Source: Otis tarda
Lineage: Eukaryota; Chordata; Aves; Otidiformes; Otididae
Direction of reading: 5' to 3'
Assembly: GCA_026413225.1 (NCBI GenBank)
Contig: CM048575.1
Location: 4,554,001-4,618,000, forward strand
Length of the DNA stretch: 64,000 nucleotides
Below the pieces are notes generated by a model that ran no database searches, was not told where the DNA came from, and saw only the letters and a list, made by a program, of their open reading frames with translations. Within the stretch, counting starts at the first letter, position 1, and the number at the start of each line of letters is the position of its first letter. Below are positions 1 through 10,333 of the stretch, in pieces. A program made the position numbers and the translations under genes.

Positions 1-408
1 TCTCTACCAGCTTTTAGGCAAGCGTAGTCCCTACTGTCTCAATTAAATACACCAGTAGTCCGGATAATGAGGCCTGCAGTAACAGGGTTTCATTTTTTTT
101 GTGGTCTCCTGTCACCACTCCTGTCTGTGCAGATATGAAACCTTTTAGTCTTCGACCTGAATTTAAGCTGGAAGGAGAGTTGTTGTTTGTGATATAGTTA
201 TTTATGGACCTGATTTAGTCTCAGTGTTTAACACTGAATCTCAGTGTTTAACACTGTGATGTGTGGCTGTGCTGGCAATGGATAAGAAAGTCAGAAGGAT
301 GTCTGTCTCCCTCTGATTTCTCCAGTTATTCTCACAACCTTCTCTCCCTTTTGTCTTTCTCTGTCGATTTCTTACATTTAAACCCTCCCCTTTCTTTCTG
401 TCTTGCAG
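1..408 (+). other. TMEM222: Last intron of TMEM222 (partial)
   Basis: This is non-coding sequence ending in a polypyrimidine tract and a cag acceptor at 406-408, directly before the last TMEM222 coding exon. A short direct repeat (ctcagtgtttaacactg) occurs twice around 220-257. No coding exon is seen. Assignment to TMEM222 rests on the exon that follows. Confidence 0.7.
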
Positions 409-496
409 CGTAGGGGGATTTGTGAAGACCTGGCTTCCCTTTGTCCTCTTCTTGGGGGTGATCGTGACCGTTGTTCTGACGCTTCATTTGCGGTGA
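409..496 (+). CDS. TMEM222: Transmembrane protein 222, last coding exon (C-terminus only)
   Basis: The exon follows a good acceptor (ttctgtcttgcag). Its first base completes a split codon (AG+C gives Ser if the upstream exon is as in human), followed by 28 residues and TGA at 494-496. The peptide reads VGGFVKTWLPF followed by a hydrophobic stretch and ends LTLHLR, which is the C-terminal membrane segment I remember for TMEM222 (DUF778 family; human VGAFVRTWLPF...). It is the neighbour expected upstream of SYTL1 in the human 1p36.11 order. TMEM222 is a small multi-pass membrane protein of poorly defined function. The rest of the gene lies before the window. Identity rests on this short match plus synteny. 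Confidence 0.85.
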
Positions 497-3400
497 TGGC
501 AGCTGCGAACTCCCCATTCCATGGGCACATGAAGGAAGAAACTGTGACTGATCCAACGAGATGGAGGCGTGGGACTCTGGGAGGCGTTTTTCCAGGGAAG
601 GTGGCAACTCCACTCCATTGTAACAGCTCATCTTTGTTTCCTGGAACTGGCTTCTTTTCCTTCTGTTTTTGTTCTGTCGATGGTGTCTCCCAGTGTCAGG
701 GGTTCCGAAGCCTCCTGCTCTCTCCCTGAGTACGCTCCCTTTCTGCAGTCTGGTAGGTAGAAACACAATCAGGAAAGGAGAGGCGCGGGCACCTTTGCTT
801 TCAGTGCCAAGTAAAAAGCCAGGAGCACAAGCAGATACACCTTATAAGGTTCTCGCTGATCACCTGGTTTCTTCCTCTTGGTAGACTTCATCAGATGCTT
901 CCTCAGATTTCCCGAGTCTCCAGGAAGGAGCTGTTGTTTCCCTGTTGCACGACTCTCCTGTAGCACACGTTTCAAAGCGGAGGTGTGGGGTTCCTCCTGA
1001 GGCCGTGGGGTGCCATGGCACTCCCTGATGGTCTCCCCAGCAGCGACAGAAAGGTGTTGACGGTGGGATGCTCCTCTGAGGAGATGTGCAGAGGAACGCT
1101 CTGCAGCAGGGCAAATTCATCCGGTTCTGCTGATGAGCCCAGAAAGGCAGGGAAGTCGATTGACTGGCTTGGGTATGGCTCGTGGCGGTTTGCGCACTTC
1201 CGATAGCCTGTTGCAGTTGGGAGTCTGCTGCTGAGTCCCTTTGAGCTTGTGCCAGTGAAAATACAGCTTCCCTGCTTCTCCTTGTGCTCTGATTGTCGTT
1301 ACGCTTCCCACGAGCCGCTTTCTCATGAGCCACTTGCTCTCCTTTGATCCGTAGTCCTTTGCGTGTTGCGGCATACCTGAGCCTGCAGAGGCGGCAGCAG
1401 CAGGTGCGTGTTTCGGGGCAGAAGGCTTAGCGGAGGGTTTTGAAAGCATCCATGAGAGCAGCACCTGAGCTGAGTGGGGCCATCAGAGATTAAAAGGACA
1501 GGTGAAGGGACTGGAAAACATCCGTGTTCTGGCTGGGCTTTGCAGCAGCAAACGGGGGCACCGGCTTTCCTGTGGCTGGTTCCAGGATGGTGAACAAGAA
1601 GGCCTGTTTACGCCCTTGGCGTGCTTTGAGGAGCACACCTGGGGTAAAAGCACTTTGCAGGACTGGCTTTGATGTGAGAAATGCTGATCTGGCAGCATCA
1701 GGGGGCTGATGGCCCTTTTGAGCCCTGAATTGGGCAGGACAGGTAGTAGAGGGGTCGGTTGTTCTTGAGTGGTAGGCAGGAAGTGAATTTGGACATGACC
1801 CAGAGCCTCTTCCAGGGTGAGAGGTTCAGGTCTGTTTGCTGATGCTCTGGCCGGCAGATGTTGCTTTCTGTGGGGCTCTGAGCCAGGTGGCTTTACAAAA
1901 AAAAAGTGTGGCTGAAGGGTTACGTGCGGTTGAGCAGATCCCCTCTGACTGCAGAGGAAGGAGAACAGCTTTTCCACTTATGCCTTGAAAGGCCGGCTCT
2001 CTGCTCTGCTACCGGATGGATTTCAACCTCAAGGAGTGCTCGTGGCCAGCAAGAAAGCTCTTCTGCACCGCCTGCCGTCCCTGTGGCTTCCTCTCCCTGG
2101 GAAGCCCGTTCACCATCACGCTGCTGGCCTTCAGACCTGACCTTGTCTGCTTCCATCTCCTCAACTCCTCAGCCGTATGGGAGGCTTGGGGGCTCCTCTT
2201 GAGCCTCTCGATTTCTGCATTTCCTCCTTTTCCTCAGTCACTTTTAAATCACCCCTTAAACCTCTCTCTTCTCCCTAGCATCCAGTTGTCTCTGTCATCT
2301 GGTGCTGGCCTTTCTGGGGTGGGTGGAGAAGGTGTGCAGACCTCGCCGCCCTTCCCCGTCTACTCGGAACTGAGACGGTCGTCGGTGCCTGCTCGGCGCA
2401 GTCATTTCAGGTCTGCGTGGAGAGCGGGCTGGAAGGCGCTGGCCCTGGGGCTGATAAAAAAACCAAGATCTTGATCAAAGAGAACCTTACCGTGAAAGCA
2501 AGGCGTCTGACCAGCTACCCTGCGTCGCTGCGGTCTCTGCCCAGCGAGCCCGCTGGCTAACGTGCCCCAACACGCGCTGGTTGAACAGGAGGGATTAGTC
2601 CTTTGCCTCTGTTTTTAATTTAAGTATGATTTCTCAGAGCGAGCCGCCAAGGATGCGCTGGGAGTCCCTGGCCCCAGGGCTGAAGCCAACCCGTCTTATG
2701 CAGTAGCAATAACCTAGAGACTCTTAGGCCTGTCTCGCGCGTCGGTGCGGTGTTTTATCGATAAGCTGTACAAGCGTTGCCAAAGCTGAGACTTCGAGTT
2801 GTTGGGGAAGGTCGGGAGCGAGGCTGCTGGCCACAGTCTCTGCTCCTGGGACTTCTGAAAACCTGTCGAGTGCCATTCCCCACCGTGAAAATCCTTGTCG
2901 TTTGCTCCTAACGCTTTTTACCAGATCTGGATTTGGAATGGAGACTTATCCTGAGCAGCAAACGGGCGTCGCGATTGGTTGGAGTGCTGGCTGCCGGGGA
3001 AGGAGGGCAGCGCTTCTCCCCAGCCCTGGCTGAGCGTCTGGCCTGCTTCCACCGACGGAGGAGGAGGATGGCTCCAGGCATCCGAAGGAAATGCAGAGGA
3101 GAGGAAGGCCCAAAGCTGAGGTGCTGCAGAGCACGTCCGTGCTGGACGCGCAAAGCTGTCTGTACTCGCACAACGAGGGATGGTGCCCGCAGAGCGCGGA
3201 TGCTGGGAGAGGCAGGTGGGCTGGTCAGATTTACGGTCTTCCTCCGCTGCGGTAGTGTCAGCCCAGCGCTGCAGGAGCACGGAGAAATGCTGGCGGTGCT
3301 CGGCACGCGTTCCCAGCGGTGCTGCAGCCAGCGGCTGCGGTTGTCTGGGGAGTGGGCTGCTTCCTCCAGGCGTGGGAGGCGGCAGAAGGGGGAGCGGGTA

Positions 3401-3730
3401 AGGAACGTCCTCTCCATGCAGCTTCCTTCATCTCCCTCCTGGCTTCTTCGCCGTGCCCCCTTCGCCTGGCCACATGAAAGATTCACTCTGTCCTTCACCG
3501 TCCAGATGCCGGTTTTACGCTCCCCTCTGTTCCCCTTTGCACGTGCTGGTGCTGCAGAGCTCCGTGGCTTTGCCGTTGCTCTCCGGCGAGGGCGAGCCCT
3601 CCGTACCCTCATCTTTTGTTCTCTTCATCTCTGTGGGGCGCTGGATTACTTTGTAAATATTTAAACTCAGCTTCTGTGGTTTCATAATCCAGACGGTAGG
3701 GGAAATAAACTTATTTCTGTGGATGTCTCC
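497..3730 (+). other. TMEM222: Probable TMEM222 3'UTR and downstream sequence
   Basis: No coding exon with splice signals is recognised here. Three candidate polyadenylation hexamers lie on the + strand: ATTAAA at 1489-1494, GATAAA near 2453, and AATAAA at 3704-3709 followed by T/GT-rich sequence. The 3'UTR could therefore be about 1.0 kb or about 3.2 kb. Long open frames on both strands at 2900-3660 have no recognisable protein similarity and look like GC-rich chance frames. The 3' limit is an inference. Confidence 0.45.
3704..3709 (+). terminator. Polyadenylation signal AATAAA (distal TMEM222 candidate)
   Basis: A canonical AATAAA is followed within 30 bases by T- and TGT-rich sequence (cttatttctgtggatgtctc), the usual arrangement of a cleavage site. 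It is the only canonical signal on the + strand between the TMEM222 stop and 5.7 kb. Which transcript uses it cannot be told from sequence. Confidence 0.5.
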
Positions 3731-6700
3731 AAGCACCACATCTCTTATTGTCAAGACTTTCTTACTTCCAGCCAGGAGCGGGGTTGGTATTCCCCCATGT
3801 CCCGCTGCGCTCCGGCTCCTCTCCCGCCCCAGGGCGGCGTGTCTGCCTGCCCGCAGGAGCCGGATCCCCAAGCTCCCACGCCTTTTACTTCATGAATTTG
3901 CCCTTTGCTTTGCTCCAGGGCAAAACTCACAGCTCTTGTTTTCAGACCTGCTGTTGAGAAGGGGGGAGGTTTGGGGGCAGGAGGAACCCAACTGCTGCAG
4001 CACAGGAATTGCTGGCAGGCTTTCATGCTGGGTCTCGAAGCTGGGGACCTGCCAAGGGGCTTTGTTAGGTTTGGGGGGGGACGGGGCTCTGCCTGCTCTT
4101 GCCCTGCGCTGATCCCGAAGCCTCTGCTCTGTTGGCAAAACCCTGGGCAGCAGGGGGCCATTTTTAGATCCATTTTTAGAAGATGGCCACCTCTTGCAGG
4201 TTGATCCCGTTGAGCTTTCCATAGTCCTAACTCTCTGGCATCTCCATTTTTGTGGAGTCCTCTCCCCTGCCAGCACAGAGCCTCTCCATCTTCCATTTCC
4301 CTGCAAGCTGTTGGGGAGGGGACGCGTGTGCCGGGGCCAGGGCTGCCGGGATGTGCGGAGAGCGGAGTGGGATGCGAAGAACCGGCCTTGTTTTTCCCTC
4401 TCCCAGCAGGATACCGCCGCCTGAACTGGGAGCGAGGGAAGCTGGGCCTCCGAGCGCTGTAACGATTGCTAATGCAGCCGCCGATTTTCCGTTACATCTG
4501 ATATCCAGAGGCCAAAGCTGTGTGGCGGGGGAAGTAGATCAGCCTTAAAATTGGGCTGTGTACAAGGCTCGGGGATTTAACGGCGCAGCCATCTTACAAA
4601 CACCACCTGGATCTTCTCCTGCTCAGCCCCTCCATCCAAACCACCCTGCGGCTGCGTTATCTCCAGCCCCTGCTTCGGCTCTGGGGCTGCGAAACGGCAG
4701 CGAGGGGGACGGCAGGCGGCCTCCGTCCTGCACGCGTGTCTGGTGCTGGGGCACGAGGTGAGGATGCAAAACGCCCCCGGGCTGCGCTCTGCCCAGCGTG
4801 CGCGGCTCTGGACCGCTGTAACCATCCTGCTGGGGCCCTGCTTGCCTCCTGAGCGCGGCAGGATTTTTCTAACCCACTTCTGCTGCCTGGGGAGCCGCAG
4901 GGAATCTGGCTGGAGGTGCGTGGGAGCTGAGCTGCGCGGTTCGGGTCATGGTATTTGGGGATTATACAGAAGCAGGCGGTCTGAATGTACCAAGATAGTC
5001 ACACTCGGGCGCCCGGGGTGCTCACAGCTTCCCTGGCTGCGGCAGGAGACTGGACAGTGCAAACCTTACTCCTCTCATTTTTCTCTCCTACGTCTCAGCG
5101 GGGCCAGCCCAGCCCCGGGAGGGATGGAGGCTGCTGGAAGCCAGGGAGGCTGCACAGCGCAGCGGCAGGATCCATCCCAACATGGCAGACGGCCTGAGCC
5201 GAACCATCAGAGCGGCCCCACTGCCTCCTGCCCCCCTGCCCTCGCCTGGGATGGCCAAGCCTGACCCATCCACCCCAGCAGCCGCGGCATGGGGGCTTCT
5301 TCACAGCGGGGCTGGGGGTCCCTGACCTCCCCGTGGGGCCAGGGGAGCGGATGCCCCGTCGCCAGCTGTGCCAGCGCCTTTGAAGTGGGGTCACTTTGCC
5401 GCAGCTGGCTGGAGGGGAGGGGGGCCCCCCGTTTCTCATCCCCTCAGCGCATCAAAGCGCTCCCCGGGGAGCGATATCAGATTGCACTTCGGCATTCGCG
5501 TGGCGGAAGCTTTTGAAGATGCCAGCAGCGTGGCTGGGCTGCCTGTGGCCGTGGTGCCTCCAAGGCTGCAGCTCCCTCCTCATCCTCAGCCGTCTCATCA
5601 TCCATCCACGTTGTATCCCAAGCAGGAGGGAAGAAAGGGGGTGCAAGACCCTGCACTAGGGGGTCTTGCCGCCTGCGTCTTCCCGGGCAGGCCTTGTGCA
5701 TCATCCGCAGCCAGAGCCAAAGGTGGAAACGTCACGAGGTGTCTGCTCTATGGCCGGGATTAAAAACTAAAAATAAAGAGGAGGCTGCAAGCAAGCAGCC
5801 CCCCGGCCCGTGGGAGCTGGGGTCCGTCCCCGTGGGAGCTGGGGTCCATCCCTGCGCGCCCACGGAGCGCTCACGCAGCGCGTCAAAGGCAGCGGGACGG
5901 GGCCAGGTGGCCCCATGGCTGGGTGGGGGGGATGTGGCGGTGTAAAAGCAAGGGCGGAAAGGGAAGGAGGGGGTTTGGGGCTGGAGGAGGCTGCGGGGGT
6001 GCGTGTGTGTGGGGCGGCTTTGAGGTGTGAAACCCGCCCTGGTTCGCAGAGCCGGTCGCAGCTGGTGTCCGGGGGCGGGACTCAGCATCTCCCGCATTTG
6101 CAGCCTGCCTGGGGTCCGGGGGTCAGGACAAAGCCCTGCTCTCCTCTCCGGGGTCTGCAGGGAAGGGACCCCATCCCTCCCAGCCTCCTCCCCACCGCCG
6201 TGCTCCCCTCAGCACCTCCTGGCCGGGGGGGACGTAGGCGGGGGCTGCTTCCCATCCCTCCAGCAAAGCCCTCAGCAGCTGGTGGCCATGGACCACAGGA
6301 GCCTTCCAAGCCTCCATTTCCCTCGATGCCCCCAGCCCCGCAGCCCACCCTGGGTGTCCTTGGCTGGTGGTCCCAAGGGTGCTGTCCCACTCCCCTGCCT
6401 GCGAACCCACTGCCGGTGCTCCCTGCCTCAGTTTCCCCCCCCAGGAAAGCCAGGTTTGCCTGCGCCTCCTGAAGAACGAGTCCTTGGTGGGGGGAGCCGG
6501 GCTGGGGAGCAGGATGGGACTTGTTCCTCGCCCCCGCTCCCTCTCCGCTGCCCAAACGCCCAGCGCAGAAATGAGGTAGAACCTGTTCTGCGCACCTGTG
6601 GGGATGCTGCCAGCACCCAGCACCCAGAGACTGGGGGGGGGCTGCCCCCTCGGATGCTGCTGTGGGATGTGGCTGGAGCCAGGCATCCGTCCCCGAGGGC

Positions 6701-6990
6701 TGGCTCAGCACCCTGTGCTGGTGGCCAGGGTGTCCCAGGCATCACCGGGCTGACGCAGCCTCCGGCCACGGCCACCCTGGGCTGAGCGAGGCACCGAGGG
6801 AGGCTCTGCTCCATGGGCACTGTAGTGCAGCAGTGGCTGAGACCTGGCAAACTTGCTACCCCTCTGGGTCACCGGGGATGGGGTGAGGATGCAGCGCAGG
6901 ATGTGACCCACTGCTCCCCCGTGCCTCCGGCCGTAGTTTGGTTCTGTCTGTGCTGTGCCAGGAGCAAGCATATCACCAGGGTGTCAGGTA

Positions 6991-7023
6991 CCATCCGTCC
7001 ATCCGTCCATCCATCCATCCATC
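6991..7023. repeat. (ATCC)n microsatellite
   Basis: This is an uninterrupted run of about eight tetranucleotides, the first few carrying CCGT variants (catccgtccatccgtccatcc...). It lies in the TMEM222-SYTL1 spacer. Confidence 0.9.
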
Positions 7024-7371
7024 TCCGAGATCCAGGAGCAGGGGGTGGATCTGCCGCATCCTTTCCCATCCCAGCCTCAGCCGACGAACGTTTCTCTCCC
7101 CAGATGTCGGTGGTACGAAGGGTCCCGGGTCAGGGCGCACAGAAAGGACTCGGTGCCCACCGTGGGTGGCGCGGGGCTGAGCCCCCAGCCCACGAGCAGC
7201 CGCCCCCCCTGGGATGTGGTGGTCCCCAAGCCATTGTCCTCCACCTCGCAGAGACCTTGCCACGCTTGCTGTATTTCCAGAGCATCCAGAGCCGGGACCT
7301 CGTCCATCTGGGGCCTCTCCCCACTGCGGCCGAGCAGCAGCAAGCGCCCTGTGAGGGGAGGAAGAGGAGAG

Positions 7372-7391
7372 CAGACAGACAGACAGACAGA
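7372..7391. repeat. (CAGA)n microsatellite
   Basis: Five perfect copies of the tetranucleotide cagacagacagacagacaga are followed shortly by a run of ten A at about 7430. Confidence 0.9.
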
Positions 7392-10164
7392 GCTGTCGCT
7401 AAAGTCTCATTTCCTTAGAAACCACACTAAAAAAAAAAACACAAACCTTTTCTTGCAGTCCTGTGCTCGGTGTGCGCTGGCGGGCTGCTGCGCCCCACTG
7501 CAAGTCCTCCCCCAGCTGTAAAGCCTGATCCCCTCCCCTAAGCCAGCCTGTAACTGAGGGAAACTGAGGCACAGCCACCCCCTCCCCCCGCTGCCAGGCA
7601 TTGCTGGCCTGATCCTGCTTGGGGCTGAGCACCCGGGGGCGTCCCGAATGGTCCAGATCCCCAGCCCTTGGGGGCCTTGGGATTGTGCTGGGCAGGATGG
7701 GAGCTGTGGGGGTAACTGTGGGATGGGGGCGTGTGGGGCTGGGGCTACCCATGGGGGTAGGGGCTGGGGGGATGGGACTGCCCCATGGGTTGGGGGTTGG
7801 GAGCCATGGGGCTGGGGTTACTCTGTGGGATGGGGGTCCTGCAAAGCCCCAGGGACCCCTGCACTGCCTCAGACTGGGCTTTTGGGGTGGGGTGGGGGCT
7901 GCAGGGAGGGTGGATTTGCTGCCCCCCACCTCCCTCCGTGTGCAGCATAGACCAGTCTGCCCAGTCCCCCCAGCGCAGCCCAGGACCTCTCCCGGACCTG
8001 CTCCGGATAAGACACCGCAGGGTCGCATCCTGCCCCACGCACCCCCTAGAAACCCTTGGGTGGGGCTGGGGGGGCACGGGGGGGGTCTCCCATCCCATCC
8101 CCACACCCACACCCTTGGCTTCCAGCCTCCACCGGCTTTGGGGTTCCCGGGGTGCTTCCCTCCCAGGCTGCCTGACGCCTCCCAGTTCAGCCCAGTTCAG
8201 CCCCGTCCGGCGGGTGCTGCTGGCTCCAGTCCCTGCTTTCGTGCCGCCGAGGCGGGGAGGCGTTCGCTCGCCTGCGGTTGACTCAGCCCTGGGCCGCCAG
8301 CACCCGGCCGAGGGTGGGGAGCGTGGGTGGGGGACACACGAGGGTCCCCCGTGGGGTGGGGGAGTGACTGGGACGGGGGAGGGGGATCGAGCCGCCGTGA
8401 CCCCCACGCGCAGCCCTGGGCAGGTAAGGGAGGCCGTGGGGGCTGACCCGCCTCCCCCCTTCCCCCCGCTTTGCCCCATGGCGGGGCTGCACCGGCACTT
8501 TGGGGTGGGGGGTGGGGTGGGGGGGCTGGCTCTTCTTGCCCCGCTCTGCACCCCACTGAGGAGGGATGGGGGCTCTGGGACCCAAATTTCTGCGGTGGCC
8601 GCGCGTGGGGGGCGGGGGGGAGCTGGGGCCGGACGGGGCCTGAGGCCACGGTGATGGGCTCCTCTGTGTCGGGAGGTGGGTGGGGGGGTACCGGGGGGGT
8701 GCAGCTCTGGGCTGGGGTGGGGGTGGGGGGCGGCTGGGGCCTAACTGTGCCCAGGGGGCTGGGGAGGGGGCTCCGGGGGGGGCTGAGCCTGGGTGCATTT
8801 TGGGGAGGGTGGGTTGTTTCACTCCGTCCGTCACCCCCTCCCTCCATCGCGGCGCGCTGCTGGCGGAGAAAAAAGGGGGACGCGCACCCCCTAACTGTGC
8901 CTTACTGGGGAGGTTGAACTGGTTTGACTGGTCTCCCGTGCAGGGCGGGGGGGCCGGGTGCCCAGCACCCCTCCGCACGCCGGGACGTGGGTGCTGGGCT
9001 GCGCCCACCCAGCGGAGTCCCCGTGGGGGCCGGGGCATCGCAGCAGCGCCCGGGCCAGACGCGGGTGACATTTTCGGGTGCCAGCTCTGTTCCGGGGTGG
9101 GGGGGGACACCCCCGTGCACCGCCAGTAAACAGGATACGAGCGGCCTGCGGCGGGGCGGCAGCGGCAGCATCGCCCCAGCCCCGGTGACAGCCGGTATGT
9201 GTGTCCCCCACACCCCCCCGAGACCCCCCCCACCCCCTGGTGCAGCCTGGGTGCTGGTGGGTGCTGCAGCTCTCCCCTGCCCTGCGTGGGGAAGGGGGTG
9301 CTGGGGGGGGGGTCCATGTGGTTTAAGGGGGTCCCCAGTGGGGAGTGAGGGGGTGTCTTCGGTGCTGGCTTGGGGGGGGGGGGGTCCGTGGTGGGTTTGG
9401 CACTCAGCAGCCCCCACCCCACCGCTGTGCTCAGGCTCCTGGGTTGGGGGTCCCCAGAGCTGCGGGATGTCTGAGACCCCCTCGGGGCGGGGACAGGGCC
9501 ACCCGTGGGGCAGGGACAGAGTCACCTTTGGGGCTGAGGACAGGGCCACTGGTGTCCGAGCCCCACAGCCGTAGCGGGGTGAGGCCATGTCCTGGCGGGG
9601 CGGCGGGGGGCCGGGGGGGGGTGGCAGGACTGATCCTGCCCCCGACGCTGCTGCAATTTCCTGCCCTCAGCGCGTTGCGCTGGGCAGCGCTTGCCCAACG
9701 CCGGGGGCAGGAAGGGCAGCGGTGAGGCAACGCCGGGCAGGGGGGCAAGAGCCCCCGCTGCACCCTCTGCCTGGAGGGAGCTGTGATGAGCTGTGTACGG
9801 TCTCAGCCTGGTTCCAGCTCAGCCCGTCGTAGGGGCAGCTGAGCCCCCTTTTTGCCACCCATCCCGGTGCCGTGGCACCCGGCGAAACCCGTGGGAAAGC
9901 AGGCAGGGCCCTGAGCAAACACGCTTTGCAAACACGGGCTGCAGGCAGGATCCCGGTAGCACGCAGGGCTGGCCCTGGCACCGGGCCGGCAGTGGGGCCT
10001 GGCAGCAGGAGGAGCGGCAGGGCTTCCCTCAGAAGGAAGGGGGATTGCCCCTGCTCCTGCCCTTGGCACCCTGGGCACCATCCCACCCCTCAGTGCTGGG
10101 GATCCCGGGGGTGTTTGGGGGGAGGGATGTGTGCACGCTGAGCTCCCACCCCGTTTCTTTGCAG

Positions 10165-10333
10165 AGGGTCAGGATGATTCCCACCCCAAAGCAGCCCCGC
10201 GGTCCCTCCCCAGATGCTGGCATCGCTGGTGCATGCCCGGCACGCTGAGCCCTCCCGGACGCAGCCCCCCGCTTCTCGGCACCCACCTCGGCCAGCACCC
10301 CGGGGTGCCCCAGCCGCGCTCCCCCACCCCGCC
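10165..10333 (+). other. SYTL1: SYTL1 5'UTR portion of the start exon
   Basis: A strong acceptor (ccgtttctttgcag) ends at 10164, so an exon likely begins at 10165 with the upstream exon(s) non-coding. It contains ATG at 10173 opening a short frame ending at 10248, and ATG at 10214 that is in frame with SYTL1 and would add 40 residues. Both contexts are weaker than that of the ATG at 10334. Confidence 0.5.

Larger units (their letters stand above)
3731..10164. other. GC-rich spacer between TMEM222 and SYTL1; likely SYTL1 promoter/5' exons
   Basis: No exon with recognisable protein content is seen on either strand. The sequence becomes increasingly G-rich from about 7.6 to 9.6 kb, with many runs of five or more G, (ATCC)n and (CAGA)n microsatellites, and a 23-bp tandem duplication near 5806-5851 (gtgggagctggggtcc core). 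An AATAAA lies at 5772-5777. The spacer ends at an acceptor-like tttctttgcag (10164) before the SYTL1 start exon, so at least one non-coding SYTL1 exon probably lies within it, but I cannot place it. Confidence 0.5.

Noticed and set aside
2908-3664. Overlapping 234- and 243-codon frames on opposite strands downstream of TMEM222.
   Set aside because: Both are rich in Arg, Ser, Pro and Cys without domains, and both cannot be real at once. Chance frames in GC-rich sequence are the simpler explanation.
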